Positions 45,610 through 57,777 of a DNA stretch of 64,000 nucleotides are shown one piece after another. Below the pieces are notes generated by a model that was not told the DNA's origin, did no database searches, and saw nothing but the letters and a program-made list of their open reading frames with translations. Location: the NCBI GenBank assembly GCA_037903355.1, contig JBAJFE010000042.1, forward strand, positions 4,166,001-4,230,000, written 5' to 3'. Positions within the stretch are counted from its first letter, which is position 1. Each line of letters opens with the position of its first letter. The DNA comes from Trichuris trichiura (taxonomy: Eukaryota > Nematoda > Enoplea > Trichinellida > Trichuridae). Made by a program: the position numbers and the translations under genes.

Positions 45610-46690
45610 TTGCTGCCCGAGGCAAATGGAATGTTTCAGGAAACAAAGCCAGAATGTGGGTAGACGCCAGCTCGTTAGCTCTTGGAATTACTCGAAGTTG
45701 ATGGCCATGGAATAAATGCTGCTTGGTTGCAATCGATTGATACAAGTCCCGTTAACGTGGCGGAATCAGACGCCATGATGAAAGGGTTGAATCTCGTTTG
45801 TCCGGCAACTGAAAAGGATAGGGTTGATGGTGAACTTGTACGCTGTAAAACAATTAATGTTTGATGCCCTCAGGCAAAACTAGGCTGAGAACTAGAGCAG
45901 CCAACGAAATGCTTATTAGCAGGCGAATCAAGACAGTCATCGCGTTGGTAAAGGAATATGAACTGGGGATCAGGATCTCTTTAATCAGGACGCCTGCAGA
46001 CATCAAGCCAGACGTCTTAACTTACGTGCCTTGGCGATGGCTGATGTTTTCATGGTTCACCCTGCTTCTGCATGCGCTGCAACGGGTGCTTCAGGCATAG
46101 AGGGCATAATTGCAAGGGCTCACCGTGCGGTTAGCCTCCCGTTAGTAAGGCGCACTTTGTTTTGTTAGACGCACGAATTGGTTGGTATTAAGGTGCCAAG
46201 TCCCCCTTGCAACTGCTTCTTGTGAAGCGCGCTGATCAATTGGTCCTGCACCTGTTCGATGGGAACACGGTAGTCTGGGAGTGAATAGGGTATGGTAAAG
46301 ATGAACGGTGGACCTCACACACTGCACGGGAAGAATGTACCTCACACTTGTCGTTTGCGGAGCATCAAGATTCTCCATTTGGTGAGCACTCTTTCTATGG
46401 CCTAGTATGGAAGTGGTGTAGCAGCTGGAAAGCATATTTTGCGAACACGGTGTCCCAGTTGAGTTGCTGATTGGTGATGATACCACTTTCTGTAGCAATA
46501 TGTGTACACAATTTTACTTTGTGATAGGTGACCCGCGCCTGCTTCTGTTGTGCTTACGCTTCGCCACGGAAAGCCACACTTGAGCGATCTCATCGCTGCT
46601 AGGAAAGGCTGTTCAAGGGAGGAAGCCGTAGTAAACCTGTATAACGTCATGCCACATGATGACAGCACCGCTGGAAGAGGCGTTGCCAGT
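45610..46690 (+). pseudogene. LTR-retrotransposon pol relic (RNase H and integrase)
   Basis: The RNase H start ARMWVDASSLALGI and, in another frame, LEVDGHGINAAWLQSIDTSP and VNVAESDAMMKGLNL are plain. They are followed by ANEMLISRRIKTVIALVKEY, ISLIRTPADIKPDVLTYVP, then integrase remnants down to KPHLSDLIAARKGCSREEAV and NLYNVMPHDD (about 46570-46660). Many stops and frame breaks; the catalytic integrase residues are not recoverable. It resembles Ty3-type polyproteins seen in parasitic nematodes. LTRs not identified. Confidence 0.7.
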
Positions 46691-49281
46691 GTAATGTAGG
46701 CATGACACTAAATCTTGAGAATTCGTCTGAGCACTACAGGAGAAACGGGAGGAGGTTGCTTGTATGCAGCCGTTGACGAGGTCTTGAAGCCACCTAGAGT
46801 CTATTCTGATTCTCGGTTTGAGAAACTCGTCTCCAATGACGGCCGTCTCACCAGGTAGCCTTATTTGACGAGATCAGTTGTCATATCCGTCAGCACCGCC
46901 GCCGATTGAATTCTAAAGAAAATCTCAGAGAGAATGACCATGTGGAAATGATTAGTATGAGAACCTGGTCATTTACTTCCGTGGATAGAACTTGGTATGA
47001 CTGGCCAATATGGGGCAGGTGACGGGAACAGTCACGAAAATATGACTTATTTAAGGAGGCGTTGCTTTTTCCGGTTGAAACTCTTTCCTTCATCATATAC
47101 TCGCTTACATCAGTAAACAGTTCAGTGAATCGAATTCTTCGTTTCTGGCTCAAATGTCCTCCCACAGTTTTTTTATGTGGTATGTAAACGTTCTGTTAAC
47201 TGTTCTAGTATTATTCCCATTTTTAAATTCGTTGACTCTATTGTTTCTTTTTGAGATAACTGGTATGAACCAACAATAAAAGGTTGCGACGAATTTGACC
47301 AGAAATATTTTCTCAGCTTCATTCGAAGGGTTAGTGTTGTACCTGAGGGGATGGAAACTGTATATACAGAGTGAGTTGAGTTGAGGCGATGAAAATTGCT
47401 CCACCGTTATGTGACGACAGTATGACAAGGAGAGAGTAAGAGACTGAAAGCGCGTGGTTTGACACCAACGGGCTAACTTCAAGTCTTACTGTTTCATTTG
47501 CAAGAAATGCCATGTTTATACGTCATGAAATGATATACAAGTACAGCAATTCAGGTCAACCATCATGATGGATGAGGATTAATCTGCCAACTTGATCTAG
47601 CAGGTAAGCTATAATAACCTCACTGTATGAGATGACCGTATGTACTCTGAGAGAAAAATAACGTTTATGTCCCACTTTACTCAAATCGTGTCAAGAGCAG
47701 ATCGACTGGAATCTTCTAGTTGAGTTGACTGTGTGATTCCCATCAGACAGCAGATAAACAAAACACCTAGCCCCTTTGGTGTGAGAAAAAGTTTTTGTTC
47801 AGATAAACGAACGCAAGTTGCTGATGCTGAGAATACGGCTTGAGTGAGGGAGAACGACATCGCGTGGTATTCAACGCAGAGCAGCGCAGTGGATTTTTAG
47901 TGGCTCTGATATAGTCGCGAAGCAATGCAATCCTCGCATGGCTATTCAGAATTATGCCTAATGCGTCTAATTCGAAAGCTGTATATTGATCGTTGAAGTG
48001 TAACAGTCAAATATAACCAAAATATAAATTTACCCCCATGAACCCGTTCACAGTAACCCTAACTTCAATGGTTTATTGTCATATCTTTTCATTGTGCGCA
48101 CGCAGTTCATCATTAGTTTGACAAACTTACACGAAAAGGTTGCGTCATTGCCAAAAGGGAGTATGGATATCACGGACGTAAAAGGTGACATTAATATTTT
48201 GCTGCGCAAAGTTATCGTTTCCGTCAGTTTGAATTCCATGCATCATATTAACTGATATGTGCGAACACTTTAAATTCTAGTTTTACGCAAATGTGTAAAT
48301 TCAACACATTTTCGGAAATAAACGAGCGAATCTGGAATTGTCTAAAGTTATGCGGAAATATGCGCATTCTACTCTCCTGCCTTTTTATTATTCACTGGCC
48401 ACGATAGAACTTGGACATGTTAATATAACTTCTTTATGTGACCAAAAAGCTGCATGAAATATGTGATATTTCGTAATGAAAGTACTGCTTCTCTCGTTTA
48501 AGGCATGTTGGTTAGGTTGGTGGTGTTTGTTAACAAGGCGCTGAGGACTGGATTACCATGTCCTGAAACTCTTAAACCTCTTCGTAAGAATAAACGGTCT
48601 AACGAAAGCACCGTGCGTTGAACATAAAAAACTAAAAACTATATACCAGTTGAGAAGCATGCTAAATTTCAATGAATTAGTGTTACTTATAACCCAGTGA
48701 CTTTTAAACAACCAAACTTCGAAAGATTGGGACTAATGTTGATAAGCTTACGTTTGCATTGGAGCATGCATAATAGAATAAGTTTGTCCGAAGCAACCAA
48801 CGTGCTTTGAGCATAAACGTTTCCGCTTTTTTAAGGATAAGTGTCCATTTTATCTTCACATTTTTACAGATCTCACTTCACATTCCCGCTGGACAGGACG
48901 GCCTCAAAAGCCAAATGCAGAGCGAACATTAGAACAGCCTGTGAGAGTAACGACAATCTGGCGTTGGAACATAATTTAACTAAACTTTGCCTAAATATTC
49001 ATGGGGCCAGCGTGCAGTTAAGTTTTAATGTATCATTTCTTTTAACTTCTATCCGCTCCGGTTATTATGCGATGTAAAGGACTTTTGTTTCTCTCTTTGA
49101 ACTGCCACTCTACTGTTTAACTAAAAGATGTTCACCACTAAACAGTTAAGCTGGCTTTGCTTTAAAGCGTGTTTTTCTGTCGGTCATCATTGCAGCTGTC
49201 CAAATTACGTTTCAGTCCATTCGAAACTTACGCGGACGAACGACTGTATCGGTTTCACCGACACCCTAATGCCAACGAATC
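46691..49281. other. No confident gene
   Basis: A frame at 48870-49075 follows a TTTTTACAG acceptor-like site (FPLDRTASKAKCRANIRTAC), but I recognise no domain and no partner exon. Otherwise nothing. Confidence 0.4.
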
Positions 49282-49875
49282 ATGCATCCTGCTTCTTATG
49301 AACAAAGATACAATAGCATCGAACGTAAACATCGGCTGACGGTAGGAACTGTAGAAAAGTTGTCCAAATTAAGCGAAGTTATTATAAAACCACGAGTTGT
49401 GATGCTTGAGCCTTCTTACGATGAAGACAAATTCATGCCATTTCGCATTGTTAATCAGACTGATTCGCTTATATCATTCAAAATCAGAGTCACTCAATCA
49501 AAATTTTTAACGACCTCTCCAGTATTCGGCGTTATGGAACCATTTAAAGGTGCTGTTGTTATCCTGAAACTTAGAAGAATATTGGATACTTCGTTTATCT
49601 TATCTACGGATCGTGTATCTGTTCGTCTCATCTTCGTCCCTGTAGGATTTAAATATAGCAATCCTTCTTCGTTGTGGAAGGGTCCGAAAAGAATAAGAGA
49701 CATCGTCGGACGAAAAGTGTTGCAAGTGCATTACGTTCGGTGCATAAGTGGTACATTTACAGGTAAGCTTATCCAAGTGGACGAAAACGAAAAACCATTG
49801 AAAAACATTTCTCACACGCCTGTCGATGACTCAGAAAGTCATAACACTAGTAGTGGCGAAGAGATTAACAGTTGA
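49282..49875 (+). CDS. MSP-domain protein
   Basis: A single open frame of 197 codons from ATG 49282, with an in-frame TAA a few codons upstream. Residues about 35-155 form a major-sperm-protein/VAP fold: VVMLEPSYDEDKFMPFRIVN, LISFKIRVTQSKFLTTSPVF, GVMEPFKGAVVIL, VRLIFVPVGFKYSNPSSLW and RKVLQVHYVR. These correspond to the strands of MSP domains, including the F-K-I/V-T core and the FxP...W strand. The C-terminus is acidic and serine-rich with no membrane anchor, unlike VAP proteins. MSP-domain proteins act in nematode sperm motility and as signals; which role applies here is unknown. A strong donor-like site (ACAG/GTAAGC, about 49765) lies within the frame, so a spliced variant ending differently is possible. 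Confidence 0.82.
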   Translation: MHPASYEQRYNSIERKHRLTVGTVEKLSKLSEVIIKPRVVMLEPSYDEDKFMPFRIVNQTDSLISFKIRVTQSKFLTTSPVFGVMEPFKGAVVILKLRRILDTSFILSTDRVSVRLIFVPVGFKYSNPSSLWKGPKRIRDIVGRKVLQVHYVRCISGTFTGKLIQVDENEKPLKNISHTPVDDSESHNTSSGEEINS

Positions 49876-50954
49876 CATTGCGGCTGACGGACTGTTTGTT
49901 AGCGTTTGGACGCCGTAATATTCCTGAAGTTTCGAACTGGCGAACACATGGCAGATCACCGTTAGAAAAACTTATGAGCAGTGGTACACCGGACTAATGC
50001 AGCACTGTTCTAGGAACATCTGGCGTCGATCATGACTGTTTTGAACATATAGTCTATAAGCATGAGTATTTAAATCTGATTTCTGTTCAGTGATAGCGGT
50101 CGTGGTAAATACAATTTCTGTTTCATATCGGCTAAGCATTCGCATCACATGCTTTTATGGCCTAAAGTTTTCTATTTCAGCCTTATTTGTTAACTGGGGT
50201 CTGCTTAATTTGTCAGCATATTGTTTACGTAGTTAAAGCACAGGTTTTCATTGGTCTTTTAAAGTAGAGATCTGTTTTATGATGGACACTGCGTAATATC
50301 AACGGATGTAAACCCATTGTTACGGAGTACGCAACAATACTAAGAAACACAAACCGCAACTCCGTAAATCATCAAACAGAGTGACGACGACAACGTTGTA
50401 GCATCTGGTGCCCAGTGCCTCTCAGCGAGTCCTACGTTTTAACTTTCCTTTTTATATAGCCGTATAGCAACAGCGTTGGATTATTACCACAAGTATGTCC
50501 CGCTTTACAAAGGTTGACGGAACTGGAGTAGTTGTCCATAAGGTGAAACTTCGTAAAGGCGGTGCCCATTTCCTATTACTCAACACAGCAAACGGGTTTG
50601 AGCGAACCTAGCTCGAGAAGATAACTACTCAGGGACGCTAAGAAGGGGAAATCACGGATCAAATGCAGTAGATGACTCTTGGTACACTGAAAGCAGCAAT
50701 AATTTTTACAAAAAAGCTTGCCTTAGGAGGAAACAGCAAAAGTGAATTAATGTTTCTTTTACTCTAGCTAAGAAGACATTGAACTGAGGACTGAAGCTGC
50801 AGAAAGATAGGAAATTCCATTTGTTCAGACCAGTCTTGATGTTGCAGACCCGTCAAGACAAGTTGACAGCTGGATTCTGTCTGCTTAAAGGTAGATAGTT
50901 GCAACTCGTCATCCGCTTCGAACATAATTGACCGCTCGAGAAAAAAAAGTTATA
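49876..50954. other. No gene seen
   Basis: The intergenic stretch between the MSP-domain gene and the Tigger element. No features recognised. Confidence 0.45.
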
Positions 50955-51302
50955 CAGTCGGCCCTCGTTATCCGCGGATTCTATACAACGCGGTTTGTCC
51001 AGCGTGAAATAGTGATGTCATCTTTTCACAGAGACATGCGCACCGCTGGTCGGCATTATAACTGCACTAGTGTCGTTGCATGCCTGTGCAGCAGCGTGAT
51101 CATCTGCGCGTTCGCGAAAGACTTTCTCTGCCCACAGTGCTCTCTAACCGTGCACAATGCTAATGAGACCTTGTCATTTTTCTCACTGCTCATTATTGCT
51201 TCGTGCGCGTTGTCGAGGCAGCGCGCTGTGCGCAAATATCAGTTTCCCTGCAGCGTGGTAGGTCTGACCTTTTGCGTCGTGTAACTGGTGTCGCATAGGA
51301 GA

Positions 51303-53336
51303 ATGGCTGACAGAAGGCAACTAAGTGAACAGAGCGGTTCCTCTAAGGCTGAGAGACAACGTAGCGTCCTTACCCTTCATGAGAAAGTAAAAGTCCTAGA
51401 GCTTTTGAAAAGCGGATTGTCATGTGCCGAAGTGGGCCGCAAGATCAGGAAGAATGAATCCAGCATTCGTACGATAAAGCAGCAGGAAGCTGAGATTCGA
51501 AGAAGCGTGCATCCTGATCCTTCACTGGCGAAAAGAGCTGCTGTAGTTCGCAACAAACTCCTCCTGAAGGCCGAGAAAGCGCTAAGCGTTTGGATAGAGG
51601 ACATGTCACGGAAGCATGTCCCTGTCGACGGGAAAGTTATTCGGGAGAAAGCGCTGAGATTATATGAGCACTTCTCTGGCTCGGTTGCAGAGAACGTGTG
51701 CCTGCACTAGCTGCTGGACGAAGTCCCTACTGATGTCAAGAACCTGAGGTCGTTGGCCTCGCATGGCTTTAACCTAAGACCACCCGTAGGGCGGTGTGAC
51801 TGTGGCCCCCTCCTGTCATACAGCCTTGCCCGGGTTTGCAGAAGTTCACCCTGCTTGAGCTCGCAGTCCCTATGTGTCGTTCTTTCCCTGGACTATTGTC
51901 CTTCCATGGGTCACGGTCTCTCCAGGATCATTCGCCTAAGTAAGGAGCAACGGCGGTCTATATAAACGGCTGTCGCGAGAATGGTTTTGGGTCGCCGAAT
52001 TGGTCGTCTTGCTGTCGTACCACCATTGCTGTTCTGTACCGTATGCACCAAGTTAACCAGAATACCCTTTCAATAAAAGACTTATATCTGTCGTATATCG
52101 TCGCAAGAAGCTCTGCTCCTACAGAACGAGAGAAAAGGGTTTACTGCTAGCAAAGCATGGCTAGCCAAATACGTGGAGCGCTTCAACCTCAAGAACTTAA
52201 AGATCACTGGAGAAGCGGCATCGGCTGATTGCGTAGCTGCCTCGACATTCCCGGAGGAATTCAAAGAGATTGTGGACCAAAAGGGATATCTCCCAGAACA
52301 AATCTTCAATTGTGACGAGACGGCATTATTCTGGAAGCAAATGCCAAAGCGCACGTACATCCACAAGAGCGCAAAGCAAGCCCCGGGATTCAAGCCACTG
52401 AAAGATCGACTCACTCTTGTGCTCTGTGGCAACGCTGCAGGGCACGTGATTAAGCCTGGCGTTATCTGCCGGACTCGTAATCCTCGGTCGCTCAGAAACA
52501 AGAACAAGGATTGCCTGCCGGTCTTCTGGCAGCACAACAAGAAGGCGTGGATGACGGTTATCTTTTTTACGGAGTGGTTTAACCAATGCTTCATTCCTGA
52601 AGCGAAAAATTACCTGGAAAGCAAGGGGATGGCTTTCAAGGTCCTCCTCGTAATTGATAACGCCCCCGGTCACCCGCAATCTCTTTGCTTCGCTAATGAG
52701 AACGTCGAGGTGAACTTTTTGCCCGCTAACTCGACATCACTACTACAGCCACTGGATCAGGGCGCCATAAAATGCATTCAGGCTACTTATACTCGTCTCG
52801 TATTTGGAAAGCTTCGTGATACCCTCCATGCTAATGCTGATTGTGATCTTACCGGCCTGTGGAAGCGTTTCTCAATTGCAGACGCTATCGCCCTCATTGC
52901 GGAGGCAGTACACGAGATAAAGCCTAGAGCAATCAGTGGTTGCTGGAAGCGTTTGTGGAGAGACGCAGTCAGTGAATGCGAGGACTTAGGTGCCACCGAT
53001 GAGGAGGTCATGGGCATAGCGAATATTGCCAAGGAGTTGGGAGGTGAGGGCTTCTCTGACATGATAGAAGACGATATCAGAGAGCAAATAGAAGATTGTG
53101 GAGAACCGTTCACCAACAAGGAACTCGAAGAACTGATGCAATCACCTACGGGCAACGACGACGACGTTATGGAAGATACAGAAGCTCAAATACCCTCGGA
53201 TTGGACGCTGCAAAAGCTGGCCACTATTTTCCGGCAAGCGCAGGTCCCAAAGGATATGATTGTTGAATATGATCCATCCATGGAACGTGGCATCATCGTT
53301 ACACGAGGAATAACGGCTTCGTTGAAACCGCTATAG
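51303..53336 (+). pseudogene. Tigger transposase interrupted by a solo LTR
   Basis: Two open frames in the same register (51303-51710 and 52129-53336) carry one transposase. The N-terminal psq/CENP-B-type helix-turn-helix is VLTLHEKVKVLELLKSGLSC, KIRKNESSIRTIKQ. The second DNA-binding helix bundle spans the insertion point (ALRLYEHFSGS on one side, GFTASKAWLAKYVERF on the other). The DDD core is FNCDETALFW, LLVIDNAPGHPQ and LLQPLDQGAIKC, and the C-terminus is acidic. Without the LTR and one 5-bp duplicate, the frame is 534 codons including stop with no other lesion that I can see. All three catalytic aspartates are intact. The 432-bp insertion introduces the TAG at 51708. Family members of this size are typically 500-600 residues. 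Confidence 0.93.
51697..52123 (+). mobile_element. Solo LTR, 427 bp, inside the Tigger transposase
   Basis: It starts TGTGCCTGCACTAG, ends GCTCCTACA and is flanked by the 5-bp duplication GAACG (51692-51696 and 52124-52128). A TATA box lies at about 51958-51965 (CTATATAAACG) and AATAAA at 52072-52077, in the order expected for U3-R-U5. Five-base duplication fits Ty3 or BEL/Pao integrases. No internal retroelement sequence is left, which implies LTR-LTR recombination. Confidence 0.92.
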
Positions 53337-54023
53337 AATTCATTCGATGAAGCGAAGAAAAGGGAGAGACAGCTCCCTATAACAATGTTTTTAAATAAAG
53401 CTACGGCAGCTGCGGAGCCTATCATTTTAAGGCGAGAAGTTTCGCTACCAACAAGTTCAAGCAACCCTAGGGCTGGCCGGTCTCCAGGGGATCTGCACCC
53501 ACCTACAGAAAGTGGATGAATTGTCTGATTCCTGATGCGCCAAACATTTCTGCCCGTAGACGTTTTGTTCTATTTGGATGTGTTCCATGTGATGTTCAGT
53601 ATTTCTGCTTAAGTGGGCCTGTGCATTTTATATTTCCCCTGCTCTGTAACCATTCCGCGCACCAGTACATCGCTTAGCTCATTAAGGCAAGGTGATTCCA
53701 AGGTGTTTAAAGAAAAATCATCCTACTTTCGTCCTTTCTTGTATGTAATGGCTTGGACTCTGATGGCTGGCCCCACTGGACAAGAGCAATCTCATTGATG
53801 TCATTATCTCGTAACTAGAATCCGTAGTACCAAGCCTCGAAGCATCACTAGGTATGATAACCGTTCCGGAAGGAATTCAAGGGGATAGGATGAAATACGC
53901 GGCTGGAATACAAGCTATTTGGCCTCTTTCATAGGGTATCCTATACAACGCGGAATTCGTTTTACGCGGTGTAACGCTCAAAATTCAGGACGAATTAACC
54001 GCGGATAACGAGGGTCGACTGTA

Positions 54024-55489
54024 TTTAATTCTTTGGCATCGCAACTTTTCCTGTTTCCTGCACTTTCCTGTATGCAGTCGAAATGTAGTCCAAGCGAGCT
54101 CTAAATATTTGGCCTTTGTTACCTTTTTCCATTCTCGTCTGAATTGTTTTTTCTGCGGCACCTTTGAATAAAAAGATTGACGCACATCCTCACTGAGTCA
54201 GAAAGAATTATTTGAGCATTCCGATCACCACGACGGGTGAGAAACAGAATGAGTAACAACTTCTTATCAAATCTCGTCAATGCTTTGAGATGCTCAGAAT
54301 GATATAACAGCAGTGATTTAAGTGCAATATACCACTGGTAGCGCTTATAAAAGCCATTAATATTGTTTTGTCTTTCGATACCTCATGACCTGTAGCACGT
54401 TTTTCTTCTGCCGAGATAAATGGTCATTCGGCTGTCTCTTCCATTCAGTTGCGATATTGTCACGAGTGAACGCTCGCTTTTAAGAATAAACGCCTCCAGT
54501 GGTTTTGGTTTAGTTTTCCTATGAACTTTGAGAAGCAGCTTCGACGTCTGCTGAAGGATTATCTTTCGGGTAAGTTTTAAACCACTTAAACGATGAAACT
54601 ATTCGCGACTTCACTACATTCCACCTGCGCACGGCTTTCCTCGTGGCCATCGAATGTTTTGTGTTTCAGCCTGTTAAACAGACGGACTGGCTTCTTGGTA
54701 ATAACTCAAGGGACAGCCTGAGTTCCACATCTCTCAGTCCAATCAAATAATGCACATTCCATTCTTTTTTCTATTTTCTCTCTTCTGAGTAACGGGTTTT
54801 TTAATTCCTTTTTTTGAAAAATTTTTTTCTTACGGTTTTGTAAACCGTTTTTTCTATACAACGTCGTAAACGTTCCACTCAGAGCCCTCGGGTCCTACCA
54901 TGACCCTTTTTCAGAGTGAACAGTGTCCGCCGTCGAGCGTGAACAGTCTGTCATTATGATTGACGGTGACAGTTGGAACCCACTTTCTGCAGCAGAATCA
55001 AAGAGATCCTCGATATAATCGCTTGTAAAGTGCCCCTCGTTTTCCAGTCATTATTGCGTAAACGAGCGGAAACGTCCTCTGCTTGTCCTAGTCGACAGGA
55101 GCATAGATCGTGTACAGCTGGTAAAAGATGGTACTGTCTTGAAAGTGCCGCCCATTACCCGATAGGAGGCATTTCCAAGCTTCTGAAAATTGCCTGCCAT
55201 TGCAAAAATAGGTAGTCTTGAATGCTTGTATTTTTAATTACGAATGCTTGTATCTTTAATCATGAATGGCCGTCCATCCGTCGTGCTTCGCAACTGCGCA
55301 GGAACGTCAACGTCTGCCAGCGTTGTTGGTTCCGGTGGTCGTTGAGCTCGTCGTACTCTTTTCATCATTTGCTACAATGCATCCGACGACGGTAAAGACG
55401 CGGCCACATCCAACCAACAGGAAGTTGTGCATGACTGAATTATCTGGCAAGACAAATCCCTGCAACTTTGCCTCACAGACCTAATTGCT
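54024..55489. other. No gene seen; repeat related to the 56980 insert at 54780-54960
   Basis: 54785-54950 contains TAACGGGTTTTTTAA, ACGGTTTTGTAAACCG, CTCGGGTCCTACCATGACC and AGTGTCCGCCGTC. The same blocks occur in the 507-bp insert at 56980-57486 but in a different order. Otherwise unremarkable. Confidence 0.5.
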
Positions 55490-55912
55490 TCAGTAACTTT
55501 CTATACACCTGTCCCATTTGGATTTGGTATGTGGTTGTAGTCCGCAAAGTAGTAACAATAGATGCTGCCCATCTGAAAGCCTACTAACTGCCCGCCTACG
55601 ACAATTTTTTGTTGTTGCGCATGACCAGTAGTAATGATTTTCGGGGCATCTATCCTTCACAAATAAGTATCCTCGCGCACTTAGCTTATCAACATATCTC
55701 GCAGAACGAACTGTCTCACAGATTTTTTCCATACTCTCATAAGCAAAAAACAGCACTGAACTTCTGTCAATCAGCTGTAGCAGCAGATAATTACCCTCAG
55801 CAAGCCGTACGTGTACATAAGCACGTCCTGACCCTAAATGATCATGTGAGGCAAACAGCCAATCAGGAAATGAATTTTCGGATAAATGAACGTCTGTCAG
55901 AAGTCCATTCAA
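55490..55912 (-). pseudogene. FLYWCH zinc-finger frame, probable MULE transposase fragment
   Basis: A 140-codon minus-strand frame carries GYLFVKDRCPENHYYWSCAT followed by NCRRRAVSR and DGQHLL (codons 81-118, 55672-55559). That is the FLYWCH pattern of a Y-W-C core, a second cysteine and a terminal histidine. In nematodes this finger is often the N-terminal DNA-binding part of Mutator-like (MULE) transposases. No MULE catalytic domain follows, and there is no clear ATG. A host FLYWCH gene exon is the alternative. Confidence 0.55.
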
Positions 55913-56130
55913 GCTAATGATCTTTTAGCAACTGACCAATCAAACATCCATTCAGGCTAATTACCTTTCGCAAGTGACCTCTGGGCAAATGATCATACGG
56001 AAAGTGAACGTCTCCCCTTGCAGTCCTTTCGTTCAATTTTCTTTCTGCAGCAGTTCACCTCCTGCTTAACCTAGCTGTGTATTCTCTGAACTACAGGATG
56101 CTTGTCATTATTGTTTCTTAGTTCCATATA

Positions 56131-57775
56131 CAGTCGGCCGTCGTTATCCGCGGCCTCGTTATTCTCAGATTCTATACAACGCGGTTTGTCTGGCGTGAGA
56201 TAGTGACGTCATCTTTTACGCGGCAGTACGCGAGATAAAAGCCTAGAACAGTCAGTGGTTGCTGGAGGCGTTTGTGGGGAGATGCAGTCACTGAATGGGA
56301 GGACTCAGGTGCTGATGAGATGGTCATGGACATAGTGAATGCTACCAAGGAGTTGGGAGGTGAGGGTTGTAAGGAACTGATGGAATCACATAAGGGCAGT
56401 GACGACGACGTTATGGAAGATACAGGAGCTCAAACACCCTCGGATTGGACGCTGCAAATGCTTGCCAGTGTTTTCCGGCAAGTACAGGTCCTGAAGGGTA
56501 TGATTGCTGAATATGATCCATCCATGGAACATGGCATCATGGTTACACGAGGAATAACGGTTTCGTTGAAACGGCTACAAGATTTATTCGATAAAGCGAA
56601 AAAAAGGGAGAGACAGCTTCCTATAGCAATGTTTTTATATAAAGCTCCGGCAGCTGCGAAGCCTAACATTTTAAGGAAAAAAGTTCCGCTACTAACAATT
56701 TCCAGAAACCGTTGGACTAGCTGTTCTTCAGGAAAGCTGCGCCCCCTGCAGAAAGTGGGTAAATTAATACATGATGCCCCAAACGTTTCTGCCGTAGGCG
56801 TTTTGTTTTATGCGGATGTGTTCTATGCGCGATGTTCAGTATTTCTGCTTAAGTGAGCCTCTGTATTTTATATTTCCCCAGCTCTGTGCCCATTCCGCGC
56901 ACCAGTACATCGCTTACCTAATTAAAGCGAGGCGTTTCCCAGGCGTTAGAGAAAGTGCATTTTACTTTCGCCCTTTCTTTTTTTGATAACTTTTAATGTT
57001 TTTAACCTGTTTTTTCATATAACGTTTACTGTTATAAACGCCCCTAACGGAGCTTTCGGGTCCTACCTTGACCAGTCTTCAGCGTGAAATGTGTCCGCCG
57101 TCAGGCCACTCTCCTTGGTCGCAAGCCCTTCTATCCGAACGGCTTCGGCCACAGCCATCAGCTCCATCGTGAGCCGTCGAGCTTTGGCCCCAGCTGGTCA
57201 GTCAGACGTCAGAGCGAGCTCGTAGCTGACCAGCCGTGACGGCGACGGAGAAACAACTGAACTACAACGAGCAAATAAAAGATGCTACCTGTCCGTCTTA
57301 AACGAAACGGGTTTTAAACGTTCTTTTTTCGTTTGACTGATCCTTCTGTCTCTGCACTACCGCCTTCGTTGTTCTCGCTTGCTTCTTTCTTCCTTCTTCT
57401 TTCTTTTGGCGCCCGGGCGTATTTGGTTTTTTCTTCTTTTTTATCCTCTTCGTAACGGGTTTTTTAAAAACGTTTACGGTTTTTCACCCTTTCTTGTAAC
57501 TAATGGCCTGGACTCTGATGGCTAACCCCAGCGGACAAGCACAGTTTCAATGATGTCATTTTTTCGTAGCTAGATTCCGTCGTACCAAGCCTAGGTTCAC
57601 TATGGTTCGAAGATTCATTGGGTATGATAACTGTTCCGGAAGAAACTCAAAGGGGCAGGGCGAGATACGCGGCTAGAATATAAGCTATTTGGCCTTTTTC
57701 ATAAGGTATCCTATATAACGCGTTGTAACGCTCAAAATCCGGGACGAATTAACCGCGGATAACGAGGGCCGACTG
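56131..57775 (+). mobile_element. Deleted Tigger copy with a later insertion
   Basis: TIRs CAGTCGGCCGTCGTTATCC and, inverted, CAGTCGGCCCTCGTTATCC are flanked by TA (56129-56130, 57776-57777). The first about 90 bp match 50955-51040. The sequence then jumps to the equivalent of about 52905, so roughly 1.9 kb including the catalytic core is gone. The C-terminal transposase frame (ADEMVMDIVNATKELGGEGC, QTPSDWTLQMLASVFRQ) remains to 56856. Confidence 0.93.
56980..57486. mobile_element. 507-bp insertion with 9-bp target duplication
   Basis: CCCTTTCTT is present on both sides (56971-56979 and 57487-57495). The sister Tigger has a single, uninterrupted TCCTTTCTT at the equivalent place near 53735, so the empty site is known. 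The insert has AT-rich ends (TTTTTGATAACTTTTAATG, ACGTTTACGGTTTTTCA) and a GC-richer centre with GCAAATAAAAG. Nine-base duplications and such ends suit Mutator-like elements, but TIRs are weak. Confidence 0.75.
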
Positions 57776-57777
57776 TA

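Larger units (their letters stand above)
50955..54021 (+). mobile_element. Tigger (pogo-type) transposon, full length
   Basis: The left terminus CAGTCGGCCCTCGTTATCC and the right terminus, inverted, CAGTCGACCCTCGTTATCC are near-perfect TIRs, and TA flanks both (50953-50954, 54022-54023). At 3,067 bp, including a 427-bp LTR insertion, the element proper is about 2.6 kb, normal for Tigger. A second, deleted copy lies at 56131-57775. Confidence 0.95.

Noticed and set aside
48841..49077. 78-codon frame after an acceptor-like site
   Set aside because: No partner exon or family; kept only as a note in the intergenic entry.
52082..53155. Long minus-strand frames under the Tigger transposase
   Set aside because: Antisense shadows of the transposase.
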